Shown: one piece after another, positions 42,033-50,702 of the stretch
Layout: each line of letters begins with the position of its first letter
Position numbering within the stretch: position 1 is the stretch's first letter
NCBI RefSeq assembly: GCF_900128925.1
Contig: NZ_FQUJ01000004.1
Span: forward strand, 288,387 to 352,386
Origin: Modicisalibacter ilicicola DSM 19980
GTDB lineage: Bacteria > Pseudomonadota > Gammaproteobacteria > Pseudomonadales > Halomonadaceae
Direction: 5' to 3'
Length of the DNA stretch: 64,000 nucleotides
Notes under the pieces: model-generated
Told to the model about the DNA's origin: nothing
The model's database searches: none
The model's input: only the letters and a program-made list of their open reading frames with translations
Translations under genes and position numbers: made by a program

Positions 42033-42822
42033 CGTCGATCTCCACGCGCAGGCGGGCATTGAGCTGGCTGTCATCCAGCTGATGAAGGACATCGAGAAAG
42101 GCGACGGCGAAACTGCCGGGGCCGTCGGCTTGCTCATGGGCGATCTCGCCGGCCACGGCGTAGCAGGTCATGGCCGCCAGCACAGCCTCGAAGCGATCCT
42201 CGGCGCCGACGAGAAAGGCGGCGATCACGCCGGTCTGGGAGCAGCCCATCACGGTGATGCGCGACATCATGGGATGCCCGTTGGCGACCCGGGCGCGACG
42301 TCTGCCATCGGTGACGAAATCCACCGGGCCACTGACCGCCACCACACCGCCGGTGCGAGCGGCCAGCGTGATGGCGGCCTGCTCGGCGGCCTCGACGGCA
42401 TCGGTGCTGTCCACACCGCGCCCGCCGCCGCTCGCCGAGGCCAGGGCAATGATCTCCGAGGCGTTGCCGCGAATCACCGTAGGGTTCAGCTCCACAAGAC
42501 GCGCACCGACCCGGCGACGATACGCCGTGGCGCCGACCGCCACCGGATCGAACACCCAGGGTGTTCCCGCTTGATTGGCGGCCCGGGCGGCAATCTCCAT
42601 GGACTCGACCCACTCGGCCGAGAGCGTGCCGATGTTGATGCTCAGCGCATCGGCAAGTGCTGCGAACTCCGCGACTTCTTCCCTAGCATGCACCATCGCC
42701 GGCGAGGCGCCGATCGCCAGCAGCACATTAGCCATCACGTTCATCGCCACATGATTGGTGATGTTCTGTACCAAGGGCGCACGTCGGCGCAGGCGGGCAA
42801 GATGAGAGGGACAATCGAACAT
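42022..42822 (-). CDS. thiM: Hydroxyethylthiazole kinase
   Basis: This 266-residue ribokinase-like enzyme phosphorylates salvaged 4-methyl-5-(2-hydroxyethyl)thiazole. Clear motifs: LVQNITNHVAMNVMANVLLAIGASPAMVHAREE, FDPVAVGATAYRR, IRGNASEIIALA, GVDSTDA, and ITVMGCSQTGVIAAFLVG with an unusual SQTG in place of the common GCGLVAG/TGxxx motif. thiM plus thiE is a thiazole salvage pair; no thiD is next to it. No TPP riboswitch is visible upstream: only 22 nt separate it from the XRE/cupin gene, so it probably shares that promoter. Confidence 0.95.
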   Translation of the reverse strand: MFDCPSHLARLRRRAPLVQNITNHVAMNVMANVLLAIGASPAMVHAREEVAEFAALADALSINIGTLSAEWVESMEIAARAANQAGTPWVFDPVAVGATAYRRRVGARLVELNPTVIRGNASEIIALASASGGGRGVDSTDAVEAAEQAAITLAARTGGVVAVSGPVDFVTDGRRRARVANGHPMMSRITVMGCSQTGVIAAFLVGAEDRFEAVLAAMTCYAVAGEIAHEQADGPGSFAVAFLDVLHQLDDSQLNARLRVEIDDVL

Positions 42823-42844
42823 GCGGGTGCCTCCAGCCGGAGCC

Positions 42845-43432
42845 TCAGTAATCGTTGCCGGTCATGACCCAGAGTATCTGAGTTTCTGTTTCACCGGGAT
42901 TGTGGATCAGGTGCGGCTTGTCGTCGGCCAGCGAGAAGCTGTCACCTGCCTCGAGGGTAAAGGTCTGGTCGCCGATCGTCAGCTCCAGTGTGCCGGCGGC
43001 GACATAGCCTGCCTCCTCGCCCTTGCGTCGTCTCGGCGTTTCACCGCCACTTCCCCCCGGCATCAACCGGGTCATGATGAGCAGCAGCTGGCCACTGAGC
43101 CGCGGTGACAAGAGCTCCTCCCGGGCGCCGATGCCTAAAAAGGCCATGGTACGTCGATGATCGGCCCGGACGATATATTCGCTTTCTCCATTGCTGGCGT
43201 TTTCCTCGGGATGGAAGAACCAGCTTGCACGCACCCCCAGCGCCTTGCTGATGGCCTGGAGCACCCCGATGGGCAGCGATGAAGTGCCCCGCTCGACCTG
43301 GCTCAGGTAACCCACGGACTTGTCGACCTCCTTGGCCAGTGTCGCCAGGGTGATCCGCTTTGCCTTGCGCAGATCGCGAATCTGACGTCCGACATGCAGG
43401 TCCTCGGGTGCGGCTTGATTCTTCTTTTCCAT
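42845..43432 (-). CDS. XRE-cupin transcriptional regulator
   Basis: This 195-residue regulator has an N-terminal helix-turn-helix (VGRQIRDLRKAKRITLATLAKEVDKSVGYLSQVERGTSSLPIGVLQAISKALGV, residues about 15-70) and a C-terminal cupin (AGYVAAGTLELTIGDQTFTLEAGDSFSLADDKPHLIHNPGETETQILWVM). PuuR and similar proteins with this architecture sense amines or their products and repress catabolic operons. ATG at 43432 is used although no clear ribosome site precedes it. It is divergent from the BCCT operon with two matching 23-bp palindromes in between, and 22 nt ahead of thiM. It is the likely regulator of both sides. Confidence 0.9.
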   Translation of the reverse strand: MEKKNQAAPEDLHVGRQIRDLRKAKRITLATLAKEVDKSVGYLSQVERGTSSLPIGVLQAISKALGVRASWFFHPEENASNGESEYIVRADHRRTMAFLGIGAREELLSPRLSGQLLLIMTRLMPGGSGGETPRRRKGEEAGYVAAGTLELTIGDQTFTLEAGDSFSLADDKPHLIHNPGETETQILWVMTGNDY

Positions 43433-43501
43433 GGTGGCTGCTGTTGTCAGTGGAGAGGAAGTGGCTCGGTTTCGGCAAGGGTAGCATGAAATCCATGTGC
43501 A

Positions 43502-43524
43502 TGAAAAAAAACGATTAATTTTCA
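43502..43524. promoter_or_regulatory. Operator candidate 1 for the XRE-cupin regulator
   Basis: A 23-bp site with arms TGAAAA and TTTTCA separated by 11 bp. It lies 70 bp upstream of the regulator's start, well placed for autoregulation. Its arms and spacing are identical to the site at 43700-43722. Confidence 0.55.
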
Positions 43525-43699
43525 CACGCTAGGTTCATGCTCCTCGGCTGAAGTTCTTGCGGAAAGCTTTCCTTCATGCCTTTAGAAAATCGATAAGAGT
43601 ATGATATTGAAATAAAAATCTAGAAAATCACGAGGCTCGTTCGATCCAGACCACTTGGCGGGCCGCGAGGCATCGAGACTGGTCGTTCTCTAGGCAAAA

Positions 43700-43722
43700 T
43701 GAAAAAATATTTTATTTTTTCA
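43700..43722. promoter_or_regulatory. Operator candidate 2 before the BCCT operon
   Basis: This is the centre of a perfect 12-bp inverted repeat (AAATGAAAAAAT at 43697-43708, ATTTTTTCATTT at 43714-43725) with a 5-nt loop. The TGAAAA-N11-TTTTCA pattern equals the one at 43502. It lies about 120 bp upstream of the BCCT gene. Confidence 0.6.
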
Positions 43723-43839
43723 TTTAAAAGTTTATAAACCCTTGCTACTTTCATTTCTGTGAGGCCATTAGCCGCTTGCTTCATGCGCGCCGAGTGGTCA
43801 TTCCAACAACAAGAGATGATGATGCGAGGATCTGCAACG

Positions 43840-45492
43840 ATGAATCGCCCCTACAACAACAAGCCTCATCGGCGGGGCGGGGTAACGACCCGCCTGTTCG
43901 GTGAATACGATCACACCCTGTTCTGGCCGGTGCTGACGGTATACGCATCGATCATCGCCTGCGCCCTGTTCTTGCCCGAGGCCACCGGAGCGACGCTATC
44001 GGGCATCCGAGACTTTCTGATCTTCAATTTCGGCTGGAGCTTCCTGCTGGGCGTGGGGGCGACCTTGATTTTCTGTCTGTATCTGGTCATCAGCCCCTTC
44101 GGGGACCTGAAGCTGGGTGCCGACGACGAGGTGCCGGAATTCTCCTATGGTGCCTGGATATCGATGCTGTTCAGTTGCGGTTTCGGCATCGGGTTTGTCT
44201 TCTTCAGTGTTGCCGAACCTCTGACCCATCTTTATGAATCCTCTCATGTCATCGACATGGGTGCCGCGGGCGAAGCCGCGGGGGTCCCCAAGGCGGTTCA
44301 GCTCACGCTGCTCGACTGGGGCATGCATGGCTGGGCCGTGTTTGCCATCGCCGCCTGGGCCATCGCCTTCCCCGCCTATCGCCTGGGGCTGCCCCTGACC
44401 GTGGCAACCGGCCTTTACGGCATTCTCGGCGAGCGCTGCAACAGGAGTATCTGGGGACGCCTGGCCAATGGACTGGGCATCATCGGCACCATCGGTGGCA
44501 ATGCCACGATGATCGGGCTGGGGGTCGCGTCCATCAGCTATGGTCTCAACCAGCTGTTCGGGCTCGACCTCGGCCCCCTGGGGCAGGCTCTGGTCATGAT
44601 GGTGGTGATCGTCGCCTACGTGATCTCCGCTGCCACCGGGGTGGAACGCGGTATCAAGTTTCTGAGCCAGGCCAACATGATCATGGCCGGTATCATTCTC
44701 TTTGCACTGCTCTTTTTCGGCCACGCGCCAGCGCAATACCTGTTGAATCTTGCCACTCAGCAGATTGGAGACTACTTCGGCCAGGTCCTGGCGCTGCAGT
44801 TCTGGACGGATGCCGGCAACTTCGAGCAGCGGGAATGGCTTGGCTGGTGGGTCGTCTTCTACTGGCTGTGGTACATCTCCTATATCCCCTTCTGCGGCGG
44901 CTTCATAGCGCGTATCTCCAGAGGCCGCACCCTGCGTGAATTCATTGTCGGCGTCATCCTGGTCCCCATGCTGCTGGCAATTGGCTGGTTCAGTATCTGG
45001 GGCGGGTCAGCCGGCTATGTCGATGTCAGCGGGATCGCTCCCCTCTGGGAAAGTGTCCAGGAGAAGCCGGAATCCGGCATCTATACGCTGCTCGAGAGCA
45101 TGCCGGGCGGCTGGTGGCTCAGTCTGATGGTGCTTTTCAACATCGTGGTCTTTGCGGTCACCACCTCGGACTCGGCTTCCTTCTTTGCCGCCATGCAGGT
45201 GTCCAACGGCCAGGAAAACCCGAAGGTTTCCATGCGTCTTCTCTGGGGCGTGGTAATCGGGTTTACCGGCATCATGTTCCAGCTCACCGGCGGGTTCGAT
45301 GCCATCAGAAGCCTGGCCATCGTGGTGGGAGCACCGTTCTTCTTCGTCGGTATCGCCTACATGGTCTCGGTGTACCGAATGCTCAACTCGGCGAAGAAGG
45401 GCGGCATGAGAAACGATGATTTCGGTGTGTTTGCCAGAGGACTCGCCTCCTACGTCAAGCCCGCGAAAGCGGTTCGGGAGTCTCAGGAATAG
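43840..45492 (+). CDS. BCCT-family betaine/carnitine/choline-type transporter
   Basis: This 550-residue, 12-helix secondary transporter takes up quaternary or other amines. Recognisable family elements: FLIFNFGWSFLLGVGATLIFCLYL, FSYGAWISMLFSCGFGIGFVFFSVAEPLTHL, LTLLDWGMHGWAVFAIAAWAIAF, WWVVFYWLWYISYIPFCGGFIARISRGRTLREF and WFSIWGGSAGY. The substrate-box aromatic residues are partly altered compared with BetP/CaiT (VFYWLWYISYIPF), so the ligand may not be glycine betaine. The C-terminal tail is short, without the long osmosensing extension, which suggests a catabolic rather than osmotic role. The start at 43840 follows AGGA by 9 nt. The downstream oxidase, SnoaL and ALDH genes suggest uptake of an amine that is then degraded. 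Confidence 0.92.
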   Translation: MNRPYNNKPHRRGGVTTRLFGEYDHTLFWPVLTVYASIIACALFLPEATGATLSGIRDFLIFNFGWSFLLGVGATLIFCLYLVISPFGDLKLGADDEVPEFSYGAWISMLFSCGFGIGFVFFSVAEPLTHLYESSHVIDMGAAGEAAGVPKAVQLTLLDWGMHGWAVFAIAAWAIAFPAYRLGLPLTVATGLYGILGERCNRSIWGRLANGLGIIGTIGGNATMIGLGVASISYGLNQLFGLDLGPLGQALVMMVVIVAYVISAATGVERGIKFLSQANMIMAGIILFALLFFGHAPAQYLLNLATQQIGDYFGQVLALQFWTDAGNFEQREWLGWWVVFYWLWYISYIPFCGGFIARISRGRTLREFIVGVILVPMLLAIGWFSIWGGSAGYVDVSGIAPLWESVQEKPESGIYTLLESMPGGWWLSLMVLFNIVVFAVTTSDSASFFAAMQVSNGQENPKVSMRLLWGVVIGFTGIMFQLTGGFDAIRSLAIVVGAPFFFVGIAYMVSVYRMLNSAKKGGMRNDDFGVFARGLASYVKPAKAVRESQE

Positions 45493-45585
45493 ATCGCCTT
45501 GTCCTTGAGCAATCGAAAACACCTGGTCGTTAACACGCCCCCTCGGGGGCATCATCTGCAGTCTTGAGCAAGGTGGATAAAACCG

Positions 45586-46962
45586 ATGCCAACCCCCCAA
45601 CCTTATTACCCGCATTACGATCCGCTGCGTGACGCCTCTCCTGGAACGGGGATGGATTACGCACCGACCTACTGGCGCTACCACGCGGGTGAGCCGCCCG
45701 AGGACGATGGCCCGATAAACACCGATACGCAGGCAGATGTCGTGCTGATCGGCGCCGGTTTCACCGGCCTTGCCACCGCGCTGTTTCTCGCCCGGGAATA
45801 CGGCATCAAGGCGGTCGTCCTGGAAGCCAATCAGATCGGCTGGGGCTGCACCAGTCGCAACGGAGGGCAGGGGCACCTGGCCTGGGGGCGGCTGAGTCGC
45901 AGCCAGTGGGTGAAGAAATGGGGCGTCGACACCGCTCGTCGACTGCACGCCAACAGCCTCGAGGGCTTCGAGGTCTTCAAGAGCATGGCCGAGGACCCGG
46001 AGATCGACTGCGAGCCCCAGAACCACGGCAATCTGCTCATCGCCCACAGCGAGCATGCGTTGAAAGGGCTGCAAGGCGAGTCGCGCCTGTGCAACGAGGC
46101 CTTGGGTTACAAGACCCGAATCCTGGATCGCGAGACGGTGCTCAGCGAATACATCGGTGACCAGGAGTGCCACGGTGCCCTGCTCGAGCCGGTGGGAATC
46201 GCCGTTCAACCATTGAAACTGGCTTACGGCTATGCACGGGCGGCTCGCCGGCTCGGGGCCAGGATTCACACGGGAAGCCCGGTCCAGGCCTGGACGACCG
46301 AGGGCGGCGTGCATCATCTACGCACCCCGGGGGGCACCGTGCGCGCCCGGGTCGTTGGCATCGCGACTGCCGGCTATACCAGCCCGAACCTGCACAAGCT
46401 CACCGCCTATCGCAACATGCCCATCATGGCCAACTCGGTATGGACGCGCACGCTGAGCGATGACGAGATAGCCGCCTGCGGTTTTCGCTCGACCATGATC
46501 ATTACCGATACCCGCAAGTTGCGTCACTACTACCGCTTCCTGCCGGAAAAACGCCTGCAGATCGGTACCCGCAGCGCCATCAGCGGGGCGGATGCCCAGA
46601 ATCCCAAGCACCTGCGGACGGTGCGGGAGGCCATCGCACGCAAGTTTCCCGCGCTCGAGGGGATCGAGACGCCCTGGTTCTCCCACGGCTGGATGGATAT
46701 CTCCCACGACATGATGCCGCGCATCGTGCAACCCGACTCGAAGCAGCAGGTGTTCTATGCCCAGGGCTACAGCGGCAACGGCGTCTCCTTCTCGGCCTAT
46801 GCCTCGAAAAAGCTGGCCGCCCTGATTGCCGGCGAGCCGATCGCCGAGTCCGACCTTCCGATATTCAGCTCGCCGCTGCCCGGCCATCCGCTGCGTCCCA
46901 TTCGCCGGCTGGGTCAGCGAGCGCTCTACAAGTACTTCCAGGTACTGGATGCCGTGCGCTGA
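45586..46962 (+). CDS. DAO-family FAD-dependent amine oxidoreductase (PuuB-like)
   Basis: This 458-residue flavoprotein has an N-terminal dinucleotide-binding motif ADVVLIGAGFTGLATALFLAREYGIKAVVLEA (near residue 51). The IGWGCTSRNGGQGHLAWGRLSRSQW segment is typical of gamma-glutamylputrescine-oxidase/PuuB relatives, and a C-terminal FAD closure reads YAQGYSGNGVSFSAYASKKLAALI. It would oxidise the C-N bond of an amine to an imine, giving an aldehyde that the downstream ALDH can oxidise. It lies 93 nt after the BCCT gene and 32 nt before the SnoaL gene. The true substrate is not deducible; gamma-glutamylputrescine itself is unlikely because PuuA and PuuD are absent. Confidence 0.87.
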   Translation: MPTPQPYYPHYDPLRDASPGTGMDYAPTYWRYHAGEPPEDDGPINTDTQADVVLIGAGFTGLATALFLAREYGIKAVVLEANQIGWGCTSRNGGQGHLAWGRLSRSQWVKKWGVDTARRLHANSLEGFEVFKSMAEDPEIDCEPQNHGNLLIAHSEHALKGLQGESRLCNEALGYKTRILDRETVLSEYIGDQECHGALLEPVGIAVQPLKLAYGYARAARRLGARIHTGSPVQAWTTEGGVHHLRTPGGTVRARVVGIATAGYTSPNLHKLTAYRNMPIMANSVWTRTLSDDEIAACGFRSTMIITDTRKLRHYYRFLPEKRLQIGTRSAISGADAQNPKHLRTVREAIARKFPALEGIETPWFSHGWMDISHDMMPRIVQPDSKQQVFYAQGYSGNGVSFSAYASKKLAALIAGEPIAESDLPIFSSPLPGHPLRPIRRLGQRALYKYFQVLDAVR

Positions 46963-46994
46963 TGAGGCGCTCATGACACGAACGGAGATAGAAA

Positions 46995-47381
46995 ATGACC
47001 GACCAAGACATGCAGGCGCTGTTCGCTGCCTTCAATCGCCACGATATCGACGCGGTGATGTCCCACTTCCACGACGACATCGTGTTCGAAACCGTTGCCG
47101 GAGCGGAGACCTACGGTACCCGTATCACCGGGAAGCTGGCGGTCGGCGAGCAGTTCGAGAACACCTGGGGAACGATGCCGGATGTTCAGTGGCGAAATGG
47201 CAAGCATTTCTTCGTGGACGACAAGGTGGTCTCGGAGTCGACCTTCGTGGCGACTCTGCCCGATGGCAAACGTGTTCATGCGGACGGGGTGGACATTTTC
47301 ACGCTTCGCGATGGCAAGATCGTGGGCAAGCAGGCGTTTCGCAAGCAGCGCCCGCCGTTCGATCCGACCCCGCAAGTGTAA
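46995..47381 (+). CDS. SnoaL-like / NTF2-fold protein
   Basis: This 128-residue protein has the cone-shaped NTF2-like pattern: MTDQDMQALFAAFNRHDIDAVMSHFHDDIVFETVAGAETYGTRITGKLAVGEQFENTWGTMPD, then DGVDIFTLRDGKIVGKQAF. Such proteins can act as isomerases, hydrolases or small-ligand binders; the acidic and His residues (HFHDDIVFE) could form an active site. Context within the BCCT-oxidase-ALDH cluster suggests it processes an unstable intermediate, for instance the imine or aldehyde made by the oxidase (inference). GGAG precedes the ATG. Confidence 0.82.
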   Translation: MTDQDMQALFAAFNRHDIDAVMSHFHDDIVFETVAGAETYGTRITGKLAVGEQFENTWGTMPDVQWRNGKHFFVDDKVVSESTFVATLPDGKRVHADGVDIFTLRDGKIVGKQAFRKQRPPFDPTPQV

Positions 47382-47527
47382 AAAATAACACTCTAATGTT
47401 TTAAATATGAACCGATGGCTCTCGCATGCGAGGACTTGGGGCAATATGATGGCCATGATCCTCGACATGCACGTGCGCAGGGAGAGGCCGACATACCGTA
47501 CTTCCGCCGAACATCCAAGGAGCCATC

Positions 47528-48994
47528 ATGACGCTACAGTTGAAAGACCCCAGCTTGTTGAAGACGAAGGCCTACATCGACGGCCAGTGGGTCGACGGTG
47601 ACGCCGGGGAGACCTTCGATGTCGTCAACCCTGCCACCGGCGAGACGATCACCCAGGTGGCCAGCGTGGGTGCCGAGGAGACCCGTCGTGCCATCGAGGC
47701 GGCCCAGCGCGCCATGCCAGCCTGGCAGGCCAAGACCGCCAAGGAGCGTGCGGCGATCCTGCGGCGCTGGTTCGATCTGATGATGGAAAACCAGGAAGAC
47801 CTGGCGGTGCTCATGACCAGCGAGCAGGGCAAGGTGCTGGCGGAATCCCGAGGCGAGGTGGCCTACGGCGCCTCCTTCATCGAGTGGTTCGCCGAGGAAG
47901 CCAAGCGCATCTATGGCGACGTGATCCCTACCGTGGCCAACGATCGGCGCCTGCTCACCATCAAGCAGCCAGTGGGCGTGGTGGGGGCCATCGCGCCCTG
48001 GAATTTTCCCAACGCCATGCTGGCCCGCAAGGCCGGACCGGCGCTGGCGGTGGGCTGTACCTTCGTCATGAAGCCGGCCAAGGAAACCCCGCTTTCCGCC
48101 ATGGCCATGGTCGAACTGGCCGAGCGTGCCGGCATGCCCAGGGGCGTGCTCAATCTGGTGGCGGGCAAGAGCGCCAGCGCCATCGGCAACGAACTCACCA
48201 GCAACCCCATCGTGCGCAAGGTCACCTTCACCGGCTCGACGGCGGTGGGCAAGCAGCTGCTCAAGCAGTGCGCCGACACCGTCAAGAAGGTTTCCATGGA
48301 ACTCGGCGGCAACGCCCCGGTCATCGTCTTCGACGATGCGGACCTGGACAAGGCCGTGGCCGGCGCCCTGGCCTCCAAGTACCGCAACGCCGGGCAGACC
48401 TGCATCTGCGCCAACCGCATTCTGGTCCAGGACGGCATCTATGACGCCTTCGTCGAGAAGTTCACCGCCAAGGTCAACGAGTTCAAGCTTGGCAACGGCC
48501 TGGAGGAAGGCGTGACCATGGGGCCGCTGGTCAACGAAGGCGCCGTGAAGGACGTGCACGAACTGGTCGAGGATGCCCGTTCCAAGGGCGCCAAGGCGAC
48601 CACCGGCGGTGCGCCGGCGGACAAGGGCGCCTGCTTCTACCAGCCCACGGTGCTGACCGATGTCAACAAGGACATGCGCATCTTTCATGAAGAGATCTTC
48701 GGGCCGGTGGCGCCGCTGTTCCGCTTCAGCGACGAGGCCGAGGCCATCGCCATGGCCAACGACACCGAGGTGGGTCTGGCATCCTACATCTATACCCGGG
48801 ATGTCGGGCGTGCCTGGCGCGTCTCGGAAGGCATCGAGTACGGCATGGTCGGCGTCAACGAGGTGGCCATCACCAGCGAGGTGATTCCCTTCGGTGGCAT
48901 CAAGGAGTCCGGCCTGGGCCGCGAGGGCTCCAAGTACGGCGTCGAGGATTACCTGGAGATGAAGTACATCTGCATGGGGGGCATCGATAGCTGA
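47528..48994 (+). CDS. gabD: NAD(P)+-dependent succinate-semialdehyde-dehydrogenase-type ALDH
   Basis: This 488-residue ALDH has the GabD family pattern: DPSLLKTKAYIDGQWVDG, TSEQGKVLAESRGEVAYGASFIEWFAEEAKR, PWNFPNAMLARKAGPALAVGCTFVMKPAKETPLS, FTGSTAVGKQLL, general base in VSMELGGNAPVIVF and the catalytic Cys in NAGQTCICANRIL. AAGGAG precedes the ATG. It oxidises succinic or a related short semialdehyde to the acid. Two contexts are possible: the last step of the upstream amine pathway, or the C4 partner of csiD-lhgO 2.5 kb downstream, as in the E. coli csiD-lhgO-gabDT-csiR cluster. No GABA transaminase (gabT) is present in the window. Confidence 0.9.
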   Translation: MTLQLKDPSLLKTKAYIDGQWVDGDAGETFDVVNPATGETITQVASVGAEETRRAIEAAQRAMPAWQAKTAKERAAILRRWFDLMMENQEDLAVLMTSEQGKVLAESRGEVAYGASFIEWFAEEAKRIYGDVIPTVANDRRLLTIKQPVGVVGAIAPWNFPNAMLARKAGPALAVGCTFVMKPAKETPLSAMAMVELAERAGMPRGVLNLVAGKSASAIGNELTSNPIVRKVTFTGSTAVGKQLLKQCADTVKKVSMELGGNAPVIVFDDADLDKAVAGALASKYRNAGQTCICANRILVQDGIYDAFVEKFTAKVNEFKLGNGLEEGVTMGPLVNEGAVKDVHELVEDARSKGAKATTGGAPADKGACFYQPTVLTDVNKDMRIFHEEIFGPVAPLFRFSDEAEAIAMANDTEVGLASYIYTRDVGRAWRVSEGIEYGMVGVNEVAITSEVIPFGGIKESGLGREGSKYGVEDYLEMKYICMGGIDS

Positions 48995-49020
48995 TCGATA
49001 GCGGCCACGCATCGATGATG

Positions 49021-49049
49021 AAGCCGGCGAAAAATCGTCGGCTTTCTTC
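49021..49049 (+). terminator. Rho-independent terminator after gabD
   Basis: AAGCCGGCG at 49021-49029 pairs with CGTCGGCTT at 49036-49044 (nine pairs, one G-T) over a 6-nt A-rich loop, followed by a short pyrimidine-rich T tract. It ends the BCCT-oxidase-SnoaL-gabD unit. Confidence 0.7.
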
Positions 49050-49115
49050 ATAGGAGGCTGGCAGGGGGTGTACTAGGCTTTCGAAAAACGCGTTTCGGAT
49101 CTTCGAGGATCGCTT

Positions 49116-50084
49116 ATGAGCACTCACCTCAGCCCCAAGCTGCAACCCTGGCTGGATCAGGTCAACACGCTGCTGGCTCAGCAGCGCAAGGAGGGAGCTT
49201 CTTTTTCGCCGGTCAGCGCGCGGGAGGCACTGGCCTACGTGACCATGACGCTGGTCACGCAACGCCCTGAGCTGCCCTGGGTCGGGGACGTGGTGGTCGA
49301 CACCGGCGACTATCCGGTGCCGGTGCGCCTCTACGATCCGGCGCCGGAAACACCCAAGCCGGTGTGCGTCTATCTGCACGGCGGCGGCCACATGTCCGGA
49401 GGCGTGACGGTCTACGATGCGATCTGTCGCAAGCTGGCCGAGGCGAGCGGCCATCTGGTGGTGTCGGTAGAATATCGCCTGGCGCCGGAATGTCCGTACC
49501 CCGCCGCGGTGGAAGACACCCTGGCGGTCCTCGAGCATCTCTGGCCGGCGCTGGAAGCCAAGCAACGCCGGGTCGTCGAGTCGCTGAGCGTGGCCGGCGA
49601 TTCCGCGGGTGGCGCCCTGGCCGCGACGGCCAGTGCCCGGTTGCAGGGTGACGGGCATATTCCCCTGCATCGCCAGATACTCATCTACCCGAGTCTCGAT
49701 TACACCCTCTCCTACCCCTCCGTGCAGGCCCTGGGCCAGGGCTACTTCCTGGAAGAGGCGCGCATCCGCTGGTATTTCGACAACTACTTTCGGCTGGGTG
49801 GCGACCGCCACAGGGCCTCGCCGCTGTCCATGCCGCTGACCGCGGCCATGCCGGAGACCCTGGTCGTCACCGCCGGCTTCTGCCCGCTGCGCGACGAGGG
49901 GCTGGCCTACGTGAAGCGCCTGGAAGAGAGCGGTGTGACGCACCGGCATCATCACTTCCCGGACATGCTGCACGCCTTTCTCAACATGGAGGACCTAGTG
50001 GCGCAAGAGTGCAACGAGGCGTATCGGGTGATGGCCGAGTTCTTGAACGACGGGCGGTTCATGTCATCACCTGATAGCCGATGA
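49116..50084 (+). CDS. Alpha/beta hydrolase, hormone-sensitive-lipase family
   Basis: This 322-residue esterase has the HSL signature CVYLHGGGHMSGG for the oxyanion hole. The nucleophile elbow is VAGDSAGGALAA (Ser near residue 169), the acid region is ETLVVTAGFCPLRDEG and the His is in HHFPDMLHAFLNM. HSL-family enzymes hydrolyse short-chain esters. It follows the gabD terminator, so it probably has its own promoter. Its 3' end overlaps the convergent exoD gene by 26 nt. The substrate is unknown. Confidence 0.88.
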   Translation: MSTHLSPKLQPWLDQVNTLLAQQRKEGASFSPVSAREALAYVTMTLVTQRPELPWVGDVVVDTGDYPVPVRLYDPAPETPKPVCVYLHGGGHMSGGVTVYDAICRKLAEASGHLVVSVEYRLAPECPYPAAVEDTLAVLEHLWPALEAKQRRVVESLSVAGDSAGGALAATASARLQGDGHIPLHRQILIYPSLDYTLSYPSVQALGQGYFLEEARIRWYFDNYFRLGGDRHRASPLSMPLTAAMPETLVVTAGFCPLRDEGLAYVKRLEESGVTHRHHHFPDMLHAFLNMEDLVAQECNEAYRVMAEFLNDGRFMSSPDSR

Positions 50085-50658
50085 ACCCGACGCTCAAGGC
50101 CGTCAACGCAAAGGCGATCAGGGTCAGCAGGCCATCCCGGGCGATCAGCGCCAGGCCAAATACCGTCAGGGCGGCGCCGGCGAAGTTGGCGGAGAAGGGC
50201 ACCACCTCCATCAGCGGCATGGCCAGGGCGATGGCGCTACAGATGATGGCGATCGCGTAGAGCGCCGAGCCGCGGGTCAATCGACTCAGGCGGGGTTTCA
50301 AAAGCTTGTCGACGTAATGCGCCGGCTTGCGCAGGAACGTCAGTGCCCTGGCGAACTTGTCGCGTGGCACCGAACGCTCGAGCAGCCAGCGGGGCAGCCA
50401 GAGTTCCTTGCGGTGCAACAGCAGCTGCATCGAGACCAGCAGCACGAATAAACCCATCAGCGTCGGCATGCCGGGGATGTCGCCGATCAGCGGTGCCAGC
50501 GTGATGAGTCCGGCCACCAGCAGCAGCGAACCGAACGAGCGACTGCCCACCACGGCGACGATCGTGCTGACATCGACGCGCTCACGGTTCTGGGTGGCCC
50601 GACAGAGATGGTCGATCAGCTGTTCGAGGCGGGTGATTCCCTGATCATCATCGTCCAT
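50059..50658 (-). CDS. ExoD-family membrane protein
   Basis: This 199-residue protein of the exopolysaccharide-synthesis ExoD family has about five hydrophobic segments. The typical N-terminal pattern is VDVSTIVAVVGSRSFGSLLLVAGLITLAPLIGDIPGMPTLMGLFVLLVSMQLLLHRKELWLPRWL, and a late RPRLSRLTRG stretch also fits. ExoD was named from a Rhizobium mutant with altered exopolysaccharide and alkali tolerance; the biochemical role remains unclear. It lies 44 nt downstream of csiR on the same strand and might share its transcript. Confidence 0.88.
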   Translation of the reverse strand: MDDDDQGITRLEQLIDHLCRATQNRERVDVSTIVAVVGSRSFGSLLLVAGLITLAPLIGDIPGMPTLMGLFVLLVSMQLLLHRKELWLPRWLLERSVPRDKFARALTFLRKPAHYVDKLLKPRLSRLTRGSALYAIAIICSAIALAMPLMEVVPFSANFAGAALTVFGLALIARDGLLTLIAFALTALSVGFIGYQVMT

Positions 50659-50702
50659 GACTGTTTCGATCCCTCTGGCCTCGTCGAAGGCAAGTCGTGT
50701 GG

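Larger units (their letters stand above)
43433..43839. other. AT-rich divergent control region with two matching palindromes
   Basis: About 400 bp without a gene separate the XRE/cupin regulator from the BCCT transporter. It is much more AT-rich than its surroundings. It contains TGAAAA-N11-TTTTCA palindromes at 43502-43524 and 43700-43722 and promoter-like AT stretches after the second. I see no RNA gene or riboswitch fold. Confidence 0.6.

Noticed and set aside
42823..43839. TPP riboswitch upstream of thiM-thiE
   Set aside because: Only 22 nt separate thiM from the regulator gene, and neither that gap nor the 43433-43839 region shows the conserved CUGAGA and related THI-box elements.
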